Shown: in pieces, positions 37,156 through 44,531 of the stretch
Numbering within the stretch: position 1 is the stretch's first letter
Layout: every line of letters starts with the position of its first letter
DNA from: Rhizobium acidisoli
GTDB lineage: Bacteria; Pseudomonadota; Alphaproteobacteria; Rhizobiales; Rhizobiaceae
DNA: 64,000 nucleotides
Assembly (NCBI RefSeq): GCF_002531755.2
Contig: NZ_CP034998.1
Span: 3,162,001 to 3,226,000, forward strand
Direction: 5' to 3'
Notes under the pieces: generated by a model
The model's input: only the letters and a program-made list of their open reading frames with translations
What the model was told of the DNA's origin: nothing
The model's database searches: none
Position numbers and translations under genes: made by a program

Positions 37156-38204
37156 GCTTTTGAGAAAGGTGCCGGCAGCTTAAGAGCAGCCGGTACCCGA
37201 CCGCTCCGGTGACCGCCTCCTGCGGCTGACCGAATCGAGCTTGCGCATCGCACACTTCAAATAACCCAAACCCATATGCGACAAGAATTCGAGAGTGATC
37301 GCGATCTCGTCGCTGCTTTGCCGGCGACCAGCGCAGGCATCCGATTTCGCGCCAGGCGCACCATCGCCTGCGCCCGTGCGGGCGTGAAACATCCGTCCGA
37401 AAGCGAAGATGTATTGTTTCAGGTCAGCGTCGTGCGGGCGCGAAGGCGAAAATATTCTTCGAGGCGTACATCTGAAAAAGCGGGTTGAAGGTGCTTTTTT
37501 TGCGCCGCCCGCCTCGCTGAAGATCGGCCTCGATCGTCCGCCTTCTTGCGCTCACATCTACCTCAAGACAAGAAAATCGCCGGACCGGTAAAAAAACCGA
37601 TTAGGCTTTCCGGCCAGTCAGCTGGTTTTCCGTGAGAGCCGTGCCAAAACCTCCTGGGAAAGCTCAGAGCAGATAAAAACCGAAGCCCGCAAGCCTCGCG
37701 ATCTTGCCGAGCCGCTCCTTGCCGCCGTTCGGCGAGATCCCATCGCGACCTGACTGCGAAGGCAAAAAACCCAGTATGCTCAATGCAATCACCGCGCGCA
37801 TGCTCATCTACTTTTCATCTTCATACCACGTAGGGCCCGCTTCAGCCTGACCTCGTTGTCGGTAGTAAGAGGCCCTGCCGGGGCATCGGCAGACACGGCT
37901 TGTGCCCCGCATCCCGAGCTCACAGGCATCAAAAGCGCGCGCTGGATTGAACCAGCGGGACGATGTCTCACGCTCATCCCTATGCCCGGTACGGCAAAAC
38001 TTATCGCGAGAAATCAATCATATTTATTCGGCAAGCCTCCATTCAGGCCGCCCCAAGTTGACGGGGCGGCAGATGGCCATCCCATATCGCCAGGGGCCTC
38101 GGGGCATCTAAATTTGTTATCAAAGTCTTACGATGAGCTTAGGCAATTTTTAAATGTGGCAGGCTAGAGTGACGTCCGTGGTCTTGCGTTGTGTAGAGAG
38201 TCCA
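37156..38204. other. About 1 kb with no supportable gene
   Basis: Between pssA and sciP several short frames exist, but none has a ribosome site, a known domain or the codon use of neighbouring genes. Hairpins: GGTGCCGGC / GCCGGTACC just after pssA (one G-U pair, no T-run, so at most a weak terminator), and GCCGCCCC / GGGGCGGC at 38047-38070. The last 100 bases hold the sciP promoter. A small RNA or a decayed gene is possible; nothing decides it. Confidence 0.5.
38139..38153 (+). promoter_or_regulatory. Candidate CtrA box upstream of sciP
   Basis: TTAG-N7-TTAA, one mismatch from the TTAA-N7-TTAA consensus, 51 bases before the sciP ATG. A GAGTC (GANTC) methylation site lies at 38198-38202. 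CtrA activates sciP in Caulobacter, which makes the site plausible, but one-mismatch matches also occur by chance. Confidence 0.5.
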
Positions 38205-38480
38205 ATGACCGAAATGATACGTCCCCGAGTAAAATATGTCATCGGCCCCGATGGCAGCCCCCTGACGATCGCGGATCTTCCGCCGCCCAATACGCGGCGC
38301 TGGGTGATCCGTCGGAAGGCAGAGGTTGTCGCGGCTGTTCGCGGTGGCCTGTTGAGCTTGGAAGAGGCTTGCGAGCGTTATACGCTCACCGTCGAAGAGT
38401 TTCTCTCCTGGCAATCGTCGATCAACAGCCACGGTCTCGCCGGCCTGCGCACCACGCGCATCCAGCAATACCGCCACTGA
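38205..38480 (+). CDS. sciP: CtrA inhibitor SciP (DUF1153)
   Basis: A 91-residue helix-turn-helix protein that binds CtrA and blocks its activation of target genes after cell division. The protein starts MTEMIRPRVKYVIGPDGSPL, followed by LPPPNTRRWVIRRKAEVVAA and the helical ERYTLTVEEFLSWQSSIN, matching the DUF1153/SciP family in length and motif. ATG at 38205 has AGAG upstream; the frame is open 17 codons more but without similarity. It lies about 2 kb from ctrA on the same strand and converges with the PqiA-like gene (20-base gap). Confidence 0.92.
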   Translation: MTEMIRPRVKYVIGPDGSPLTIADLPPPNTRRWVIRRKAEVVAAVRGGLLSLEEACERYTLTVEEFLSWQSSINSHGLAGLRTTRIQQYRH

Positions 38481-38500
38481 TCGCACGCCATCATCGAGAT

Positions 38501-38968
38501 TTATTTCGGGCCGGACGCATCTCCCATCAGGGAATGAAGAAGGCCCGAAATCATTGACGAGGCCGCGTAGCACCAAAGGCCCGGCTGCGTGAAGGCATCC
38601 GCCAACCCCGTTGTCTTCGCCGCCGCAATGACGATCGCGACCAGCAGCACGTCCATCATTGACCACTTGGACAGATGCGGCACGACGCGACGATAAAACA
38701 GGCTGCCGGCCCCGCCGCCGGCACCTGCTGCTTCCGCGGAGATCCCGATCATCTTCAAAAGCGGAAGCACGATCGAGACCAATGCGACGATCGCCGCCAG
38801 CAGCCCATCCCCGCCCTGCCAGAGCGAGACGACGATTTCGATGAGCGACGGGGTCCGATCGAAGAAATACAGCGTCTCGAAACGGACCAGCGGCAGGATG
38901 AGGCCGAGCGCCAGGAGGAATGGCGCGGCGACGAGCAGGACGGGGCGGATCATCGAAAGCGCCCTCAT
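38501..38968 (-). CDS. PqiA-like membrane protein
   Basis: A 155-residue protein with four hydrophobic segments: SMIRPVLLVAAPFLLALGL, LAAIVALVSIVLPLLKMIG, WSMMDVLLVAIVIAAAKT and a short C-terminal one. The pattern LVRFETLYFFDRTPSLIEIV and YRRVVPHLSKWSMMDVLLV resembles the paraquat-inducible protein A domain, in which KWSMxDV is a recurrent motif. It is shorter than E. coli PqiA because only one domain is present and the zinc-ribbon is missing. ATG at 38968 and 38953 are both acceptable starts (each has GAGG about nine bases upstream). Confidence 0.75.
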   Translation of the reverse strand: MRALSMIRPVLLVAAPFLLALGLILPLVRFETLYFFDRTPSLIEIVVSLWQGGDGLLAAIVALVSIVLPLLKMIGISAEAAGAGGGAGSLFYRRVVPHLSKWSMMDVLLVAIVIAAAKTTGLADAFTQPGLWCYAASSMISGLLHSLMGDASGPK

Positions 38969-39108
38969 AGGCACGAACCTCGCGCCGACCCGACATTTTT
39001 CATGAACACTCCGTCTCCTCCAGCAATCGCCTTGCCGGCTTGGCATGATCGCGTCGCCGTGTCACCGTCGCCGACGACAATATCCCCATCCCTCAGCGAG
39101 GAAAGATA

Positions 39109-39387
39109 ATGGACATTCGAAACGAGGAAGGCGCTTCCGGCGGCCGTTATGCGACCGGGGTCGAAGGGCACGAAGCCGAGATGACCTATTCACGCACATC
39201 GGCGAAACTCGTCATCGTCGATCACACCGCCGTTCCCGATGCGCTGCGCGGCAAGGGCGTCGGCCAGGCATTGGCGCTGCACGCAGTGGAGGCGGCCCGG
39301 ACCGGCGGCTGGAAGATCATCCCGCTCTGCCCATTCTTCAAGGCACAGGCGCAACGCCATCCGGAATGGCACGATGTCGTGAACTGA
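39109..39387 (+). CDS. Small GNAT-type N-acetyltransferase (YjdJ/CG-type)
   Basis: A 92-residue protein with the minimal acetyl-CoA-binding half of a GNAT fold: GHEAEMTYSRTSAKLVIVDH, the pyrophosphate loop ALRGKGVGQALALHAVEAAR (R-x-x-G-x-G/A), and IIPLCPFFKAQAQRHPEWHD with the Cys and C-terminal PEW that typify this small subfamily. Start ATG has GAGGAAAG upstream. Substrate unknown. It is divergent from the PqiA-like gene and convergent with fliJ, with a hairpin between. Confidence 0.85.
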   Translation: MDIRNEEGASGGRYATGVEGHEAEMTYSRTSAKLVIVDHTAVPDALRGKGVGQALALHAVEAARTGGWKIIPLCPFFKAQAQRHPEWHDVVN

Positions 39388-39453
39388 TCTTTGCTGCCCA
39401 AACGGCTGCGATTTCCGAGTGGGTGATGGAGTGTAAAACGGCGAAACACCAAA

Positions 39454-39492
39454 AGCCATGTATGACGGACAGCGCGCCCGTCATACATGGCT
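39454..39492 (-). terminator. Terminator hairpin downstream of fliJ
   Basis: A perfect 15-pair stem, AGCCATGTATGACGG (39454-39468) with CCGTCATACATGGCT (39478-39492), nine-base loop. On the minus strand it is followed by TTTGGTGTTT, on the plus strand by TCTCAG, so it mainly serves fliJ but can also block read-through from the acetyltransferase gene. Confidence 0.75.
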
Positions 39493-39537
39493 TCTCAGTG
39501 GCGATCCCAGGGCGCCGAAGCCGGCGCCCGCCGTTTT

Positions 39538-39888
39538 TTACGCCCTTGCGCGGGCGCTGGTGTCACGTTCTTCCAGCGCCGTCGCCCTTGCATATTCCGC
39601 CTGCATCTCCTCGAGCGCCATTTCCAGCGACTCTTCCTGCATCTTCAGTTCCTTGATCGAAACCTGCAGGTTGTCGGCCCGCTGACGCGCGGCCTTGGCG
39701 AAGGTCGGATACGCAAAGTGATTCGGATCTGAGATTCCGGACTTCTTTTCCTCGACGACGATCTGGCTCTCCAGATCCTTCGTCATCCGTTCGAATTCGG
39801 ACATCATCATCTGCAACTGCTGCAATTGACGTCGTTTTTCGTTCACCTGAAACTCTTTCAGGCGAACGAGACTCTCTCGCGACTTCAT
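39538..39888 (-). CDS. fliJ: Flagellar export chaperone FliJ
   Basis: A 116-residue, almost entirely coiled-coil protein: MKSRESLVRLKEFQVNEKRR, MMSEFERMTKDLESQIVVEE, ADNLQVSIKELKMQEESLEM and a C-terminal Ala/Arg-rich tail. This is the FliJ layout (soluble chaperone and stalk of the FliI ATPase in flagellar type III export). The ATG at 39888 has GGAG eight bases upstream; ATG at 39894 is too close to it. In Rhizobiales fliJ is often found beside ctrA, away from the main flagellar genes, as here. Coiled-coil proteins look alike, so the name rests partly on position. Confidence 0.82.
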   Translation of the reverse strand: MKSRESLVRLKEFQVNEKRRQLQQLQMMMSEFERMTKDLESQIVVEEKKSGISDPNHFAYPTFAKAARQRADNLQVSIKELKMQEESLEMALEEMQAEYARATALEERDTSARARA

Positions 39889-40093
39889 ACGCATTACTCC
39901 CGTGATGCGAGACCCCGGCTCAACTTGAAACCGCCCTGCGCGCCGCTTTGACACGGTTTGCTAAAAAATTTCCTGCGATATTAACAAATACCTACCGCTG
40001 GTAACCTTTCGTTTACGGGCATCGTTAATGATAGGCCCGATGATTTAAGGGTCGGTAAATGCCGCGGCATTAAGTTCGAACCTTTTCATTGGC

Positions 40094-40157
40094 GAGTCGG
40101 ATGAATCACTTAGCGCATTTTCCTAATGTTGAAGATGAAGAGCGCCATTTGAGATTC
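40094..40157. promoter_or_regulatory. Cluster of three GANTC methylation sites upstream of ctrA
   Basis: GAGTC at 40094-40098, GAATC at 40103-40107 and GATTC at 40153-40157. In Caulobacter the methylation state of one GANTC in the ctrA P1 promoter times its firing; here three sites sit 167-230 bases ahead of the start codon. Confidence 0.6.
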
Positions 40158-40219
40158 CTATTGGAAAACAGAGAAATGGAAAAAATATTTAATAAATTCG
40201 ATACTCCTTGCCAGAGTGA

Positions 40220-40236
40220 ATTAGAATTTGTTAACC
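40220..40236 (+). promoter_or_regulatory. Candidate CtrA box upstream of ctrA
   Basis: ATTA-GAATTTG-TTAACC: the downstream half (TTAACC) is perfect, the upstream half has mismatches. It lies about 90 bases before the ctrA start, a suitable place for autoregulation. Confidence 0.4.
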
Positions 40237-40323
40237 ATTTCGTGGCAGCTTCCAAATCACGTAGCGTGTTCGGTATCGTGTAGGGGGCCAGACCACCTTT
40301 CGGCGGCGGTAAAGGGGATAATT

Positions 40324-41025
40324 ATGCGGGTACTACTCATCGAGGATGATAGCGCGACGGCGCAGAGCATCGAGTTGATGCTGAAATCAGAAAGTTTTAA
40401 TGTTTATACCACCGATCTCGGTGAAGAAGGCGTCGATCTGGGCAAGCTGTATGATTATGATATCATCCTGCTCGATCTGAACCTGCCCGACATGTCCGGA
40501 TATGAAGTGCTTCGCACGCTCCGGCTGTCCAAGGTCAAGACACCGATCCTCATTCTGTCGGGCATGGCCGGCATCGAAGACAAGGTTCGCGGCCTCGGCT
40601 TCGGCGCCGACGACTACATGACCAAGCCGTTCCACAAGGACGAGCTCGTCGCCCGTATCCACGCCATCGTCCGCCGCTCCAAGGGCCACGCCCAGTCGGT
40701 CATCATGACTGGCGAACTGATCGTCAACCTCGACGCCAAGACGGTCGAAGTCGGTGGCCAGCGCGTCCACCTGACGGGCAAGGAATACCAGATGCTGGAG
40801 CTGCTTTCGCTCCGCAAGGGCACCACCCTCACCAAGGAAATGTTCCTGAACCACCTTTACGGCGGCATGGACGAGCCGGAACTGAAGATCATCGACGTCT
40901 TCATCTGCAAGCTCCGCAAGAAGCTCGCCAACGCTGCCGGCGGCGCCAACTACATCGAGACCGTCTGGGGCCGCGGCTACGTTCTGCGCGAGCCGGATGG
41001 CGCCGAATACGCCGAAACCGCCTGA
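40324..41025 (+). CDS. ctrA: Cell-cycle master response regulator CtrA
   Basis: A 233-residue OmpR-family regulator. Receiver: [20 protein letters not shown], phospho-acceptor Asp 51 in [40 protein letters not shown] and the lysine in [17 protein letters not shown]-binding domain: [40 protein letters not shown] and VWGRGYVL. The sequence is that of alphaproteobacterial CtrA almost residue for residue. ATG at 40324 has AAGGGGATA upstream. It is followed by a terminator, with chpT nearby on the other strand. Confidence 0.98.
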   Translation: MRVLLIEDDSATAQSIELMLKSESFNVYTTDLGEEGVDLGKLYDYDIILLDLNLPDMSGYEVLRTLRLSKVKTPILILSGMAGIEDKVRGLGFGADDYMTKPFHKDELVARIHAIVRRSKGHAQSVIMTGELIVNLDAKTVEVGGQRVHLTGKEYQMLELLSLRKGTTLTKEMFLNHLYGGMDEPELKIIDVFICKLRKKLANAAGGANYIETVWGRGYVLREPDGAEYAETA

Positions 41026-41051
41026 TATTTCCGATTCCCCTTGTCGGATAA

Positions 41052-41083
41052 CGAAGATCCCGCCCTTCCGGCGGGATTTTTCG
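41052..41083 (+). terminator. ctrA terminator
   Basis: ATCCCGCC / GGCGGGAT stem with five-base loop and TTTTTCG tail, 30 bases after the ctrA stop. Confidence 0.88.
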
Positions 41084-41232
41084 TTTCTGCCTGGCAGTGA
41101 GAAGACGCGTTAATAAAAGGATCTGGTTGGACAAGCGGTCGAACCTTCTCCGTTTCAATCAAGAAAACGGAGTACCCGGCGGCCGAACGTGCTTGCGCGT
41201 TCGGCGAGGCTGCATGGGAGGGAGGCCTGCTG

Positions 41233-41595
41233 TCAGGCAGCGATCGCGCGGTTTCCGAAGACGGCGGTCAGGATCTTGCGGTCGAACGGCTTCAGCAGGA
41301 AGTCGGTGGCGCCGGCCCGTTTGCCCGCCATCAGCTTCTTCAGATCCGCCTCGACGACGCAGTAATAGATCTTGACCTCTTTGCCACCATCCATGGCGCG
41401 GATAGCGGCGATGAGATCGAGGGCCCCTTCCATGCCGGAATCGACGATCAGATATTCCGGCAGCTCCGTCTGGCAGCGCTGCAGCGCCTCGCCGGCGTTG
41501 GAGGCCTCGCTGACGAGAAAATCGAGTTCGGAGAGAATGCGCTTGCCGACCTTGCGGACGATATCCGAATTATCGGTGATCATGAACCTTTGCAT
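41233..41595 (-). CDS. Stand-alone receiver protein with altered active site
   Basis: A 120-residue CheY-like domain without output domain. The phospho-acceptor Asp 52 (YLIVDSGMEG) and the lysine (DFLLKPFD) are kept. By my alignment the acidic pair reads D8-N9 (FMITDNSD) instead of two acids, and the switch Thr/Ser position is Val (YYCVVEADL), so signalling may differ from CheY. It is the gene after chpT on the same strand (121 bases on) and close to ctrA, so a place in the CckA-ChpT-CtrA/CpdR phosphorelay is likely; it does not look like CpdR itself. Start ATG has GGAG five bases upstream. Confidence 0.82.
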   Translation of the reverse strand: MQRFMITDNSDIVRKVGKRILSELDFLVSEASNAGEALQRCQTELPEYLIVDSGMEGALDLIAAIRAMDGGKEVKIYYCVVEADLKKLMAGKRAGATDFLLKPFDRKILTAVFGNRAIAA

Positions 41596-41715
41596 GGGCG
41601 CTCCTTTGCCCCTCGCATTCGTCGCAGCAAGAGGCCTCTTACAACCCTGGAGGATAGGTCCATCAGGCTAACGAATCGTTACCGGACGGGCTAAGACACC
41701 CGTCCAATCTCGAAA

Positions 41716-42366
41716 TCAGGCCGCCGCCGCGGCCACTGCCGTGAACACCAGTTCTTCGGCGCTAGCGCTGTGATCAAGCGTCATTCCGCACTCCTGCGCC
41801 AGAAGCACAGTGTAATAGGGCTGGATCGAATGCGCGTCGATCGCTTCCTCGATCGTGCCGGTCGAGATCTCGACGAATTTCGGCGGCAGGCGCATCAGCT
41901 TGCCTTTGGCCGTGAGCTTGAACCTGGCATCGAACTCGGGATTCTCAAGCGTTACCTCGAGCACGCCGCCGCGCGGAATTGCCGAATAGGCAACGAGAAA
42001 CAGGTTGAGCAGCAGCTTGACGCGATTCTTGGCGACGATAGCGCGCGGCCCGTTCCAGATCACCTCGGTCTTTTTCTCGGCGACGGCGAAATCCTTGGCT
42101 GCACGCTCGGCCTCGCCGGTATCGATCGAAGCGCCGACAGACCCCGATGCCCCGAAGGCGAGGCGTGCGAATTTCAGGCGGACCGAAGCGTTGAGCGCGC
42201 TGGTGCGGATCAGGTCCATCGCATCGGCGTCGGCACCACCCTCATCCAGGAGTTCCAGCCCATTATTGATCGCACCCACCGGTGAGATGACATCGTGGCA
42301 AACGCGGCTGCAAAGAAGCGCGGCCAGATCCGGGCCGGCCAAGGTGAGATTAAGGTTCTTGGACAT
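41716..42366 (-). CDS. chpT: Histidine phosphotransferase ChpT
   Basis: A 216-residue phosphotransferase that passes phosphate from CckA to CtrA and CpdR. The DHp-like helix carries LLCSRVCHDVISPVGAINNG with the phospho-His, then LELLDEGGADADAMDLI, RLKFARLAFGASGS and a degenerate ATPase-like domain (VKLLLNLFLVAYSAIPRGG). These are ChpT family marks. ATG at 42366 (MSKNLNLTLAGPDLAALL) has AGGAG six bases upstream; an adjacent ATG at 42369 is possible. Divergent from eipA with a candidate CtrA box between. Confidence 0.94.
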   Translation of the reverse strand: MSKNLNLTLAGPDLAALLCSRVCHDVISPVGAINNGLELLDEGGADADAMDLIRTSALNASVRLKFARLAFGASGSVGASIDTGEAERAAKDFAVAEKKTEVIWNGPRAIVAKNRVKLLLNLFLVAYSAIPRGGVLEVTLENPEFDARFKLTAKGKLMRLPPKFVEISTGTIEEAIDAHSIQPYYTVLLAQECGMTLDHSASAEELVFTAVAAAAA

Positions 42367-42470
42367 CATCGTCTCCTGAGGGGCGGCAATTTCATCGCGC
42401 CCGCGAATATGCTTCATCAAAATTGCGCGAAGTTTGCGATCGTATTCGGTGCCATAATGACACCATATTT

Positions 42471-42487
42471 GGTAAACCGATTGTTAA
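42471..42487 (-). promoter_or_regulatory. Candidate CtrA box between chpT and eipA
   Basis: On the minus strand TTAA-CAATCGG-TTTACC, one mismatch from TTAA-N7-TTAACC. It lies 74 bases before eipA and about 105 before chpT. In Brucella eipA is a direct CtrA target, which supports it. Confidence 0.6.
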
Positions 42488-42560
42488 GATCATCGGCGCA
42501 AAATGCACCAATCGCCGCGAGCGGTTGCCCGCTCCAGCCAAACGACGAACGGATGACACC

Positions 42561-43148
42561 ATGCGCCCTCGATTTCCGCACCGATTGATCGGCTTCTGCA
42601 GGTTGCTTTCGGCCCTCGTCTTTTCCTCGCTGATGGTCGCCGCACCTGCCTCCGCCCAGGATAACGGCCAGTACACGATGCAGGAAATCGTCGATGCCGG
42701 CCACTCCTTCTTCGGCTCCGCCAGCGGCGGGCTTGCCAAAGTCGTCGAGAGTGCCTTCCAGAAATACGGCCTGCCGAATGGCTACATTCTCGGACAGGAA
42801 GGCGGCGGCGCCTTCATCGCCGGCCTTACCTACGGCGAAGGCCAGCTGAACACCAAGAACGCCGGCGAACATAATCTCTACTGGCAGGGTCCCTCGCTCG
42901 GCCTCGATTACGGTGGCCAAGGCTCACGCGTGATGATGCTGGTCTACGACCTGCCCTCGGTCAACGGCATCTATGCCCGCTTCGGCGGCGTCAGCGGCTC
43001 GGCCTATGTGATCGCCGGCTTCGGCATGACCCTGCTCAAGAACAACGACGTGCTGGTCGTGCCGATCCGCACCGGCGTCGGCGCCCGCCTTGGTGTCAAT
43101 GTCGGCTATCTCAAGATCACCCAGGCGCCGACCTGGAACCCCTTCTAA
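42561..43148 (+). CDS. eipA: Envelope integrity protein EipA (DUF1134)
   Basis: A 195-residue periplasmic protein. Signal peptide RLLSALVFSSLMVAAPASA-QD; mature part YTMQEIVDAGHSFFGSASGG, KYGLPNGYILGQEGGGAFIA, HNLYWQGPSLGLDYGGQGSR, YARFGGVSGSAYVIAGFGMT and a Trp-containing end. This is the DUF1134 family, whose Brucella member EipA is needed for envelope integrity and is transcribed under CtrA. The ATG at 42561 begins the signal peptide; upstream codons in frame lie in the promoter. Confidence 0.92.
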   Translation: MRPRFPHRLIGFCRLLSALVFSSLMVAAPASAQDNGQYTMQEIVDAGHSFFGSASGGLAKVVESAFQKYGLPNGYILGQEGGGAFIAGLTYGEGQLNTKNAGEHNLYWQGPSLGLDYGGQGSRVMMLVYDLPSVNGIYARFGGVSGSAYVIAGFGMTLLKNNDVLVVPIRTGVGARLGVNVGYLKITQAPTWNPF

Positions 43149-43265
43149 GGCGGCAAAGCCGCTGGAAAGCGCCGCCGTCCGCATCGGCGGCCTTGCCCAT
43201 ATGCGTCATGCGTGCTTAATCATCGCGGCTGACCTCTTATCAACCTTCGAATCGATGGCCGCGCC

Positions 43266-44426
43266 GTGATCGAATACGCTCTATTGTTCGGATTGGGCTT
43301 CCTGACCGCGGCCTTCCTCGTCTTTCTGGTCTCGCCCGCCGTTCACCGCCGTATCGTCTGGTATACCGAGAACCGCCTGAAGGCGACCATGCCGCTCAGC
43401 CCGCAGGAGGTTCGCGCCCAAAAGGATATGGTGCGCGCGCTCTATGCCGCCGAAAACGCCCGGACCACCCAGGACCTGCTGCGTGAGCGCGAGAAATCCC
43501 TATCGCTCCAGCTTCGCCACGACGCGCTCGCCGTCGATGCCGGCAGGCTTGCCGCCGAGATCGGCGAATTGCAGGCCCAGATCGGCGAGATGCATGTCGA
43601 GGCTGCCGAGCAGCGCTCGCGTCTGCGCAAGGATGAGAATTATATCAGTCAGCTGAAGACCAATCTGCATATTGCCGAACAGTCCGCGGCCAACAAGGAG
43701 AGCGAACTGGCGACGATGCGGACGCGGCTGAGCAAGCTCGGTGAACAGACCGATGGGCTGAGGATCGATCTGGCCGCACGCGAAACCGAGGCGGAGAGCC
43801 TGAAATTCCGCGCCAACGCGTTGCGCGACGAACGAGACACGTTGCGCCAGGACGTCAACCTGCTGCAGAAGCGCGCCAAGGATGCCGAACAGAAACTGAC
43901 GCAGCAGCAGCACATGGTGATCCGCCTGGAGGACAAGGCCGCGCGCGACAGCGCTTCCGCCGCCGAAAAGGAAGCCCTGGTCGCTCGCCGCCAGCAGGAG
44001 ATCGCCAAGGTGAAGGATCAGTTGAAGGCCGCCAATGCCGAGATCCGCAAGGTCAACCGCGTGCTGCGCGACGCCGGCCTTGCCGGGACGGTTGCGGAGT
44101 CGCCGGCGGAACAGACGGCCGAAGATACGACAACATCCATGCCGGACACCGCTGTTGTCACGTCTGAGATCGGCGAGGATGTCCGCAAGCGCAGCGCCGC
44201 CCTTGCCGAGCGCCTGCAGAAGGCAAAGACGGTGACCGGACGCGATGGGGAGATCCGTGAGGAAATCGCCTCGATCGCCGCCAACATGGTGGCGCTGACC
44301 GCCCTCAACGAGGGCCCCTCCTCGCCGATCCGCACTCTTTTGCCGAATGCGACAGAAAAGACCCCGAGTGATCGCGTCAGTCTTGCCGACCGGGCGGCCG
44401 CCATCATCGCCGATCCCCAGCGCTAA
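43266..44426 (+). CDS. Membrane-anchored coiled-coil protein of unknown function
   Basis: A 386-residue protein not known to me by name. One N-terminal membrane helix (YALLFGLGFLTAAFLVFLV) then VHRRIVWYTENRLKATMPLS, PQEVRAQKDMVRALYAAENA and a continuous coiled coil from about residue 65 to 270 (heptads such as ARETEAESLKFRANALRDER). The last 110 residues are less ordered and end with a short conserved-looking helix SLADRAAAIIADPQR. It starts at GTG 43266. It stands alone, 117 bases after eipA on the same strand. Its build suggests an envelope or septal scaffold, but that is inference. Confidence 0.8.
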   Translation: MIEYALLFGLGFLTAAFLVFLVSPAVHRRIVWYTENRLKATMPLSPQEVRAQKDMVRALYAAENARTTQDLLREREKSLSLQLRHDALAVDAGRLAAEIGELQAQIGEMHVEAAEQRSRLRKDENYISQLKTNLHIAEQSAANKESELATMRTRLSKLGEQTDGLRIDLAARETEAESLKFRANALRDERDTLRQDVNLLQKRAKDAEQKLTQQQHMVIRLEDKAARDSASAAEKEALVARRQQEIAKVKDQLKAANAEIRKVNRVLRDAGLAGTVAESPAEQTAEDTTTSMPDTAVVTSEIGEDVRKRSAALAERLQKAKTVTGRDGEIREEIASIAANMVALTALNEGPSSPIRTLLPNATEKTPSDRVSLADRAAAIIADPQR

Positions 44427-44531
44427 TACATGCCGCTCGGCGGTGTGCAGCGGCTCCGGGATAACGACATGCAAAGGACGAAAGCGCGGCGCATGATGCA
44501 GATTCGATGCAACGCGCTATAAAGTCGTAAG

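Larger units (their letters stand above)
39889..40323 (+). promoter_or_regulatory. ctrA control region (divergent with fliJ)
   Basis: 435 A+T-rich bases. Contains TTAA-N7-TAAA at 40045-40059, three GANTC sites (40094-40157) and ATTA-N7-TTAACC at 40220-40236, consistent with CcrM methylation control and CtrA autoregulation. A 60-codon frame (ATG 40101 to TAG 40283) overlaps it but has poor codon use and no good ribosome site. Confidence 0.65.

Noticed and set aside
37808-38167. Short overlapping frames on both strands before sciP
   Set aside because: No ribosome sites, no domains, and the plus-strand frame overlaps the sciP control region.
41684-41705. Seven-pair hairpin GGACGGG / CCCGTCC after chpT
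   Set aside because: No T-run and short stem; not called a terminator.
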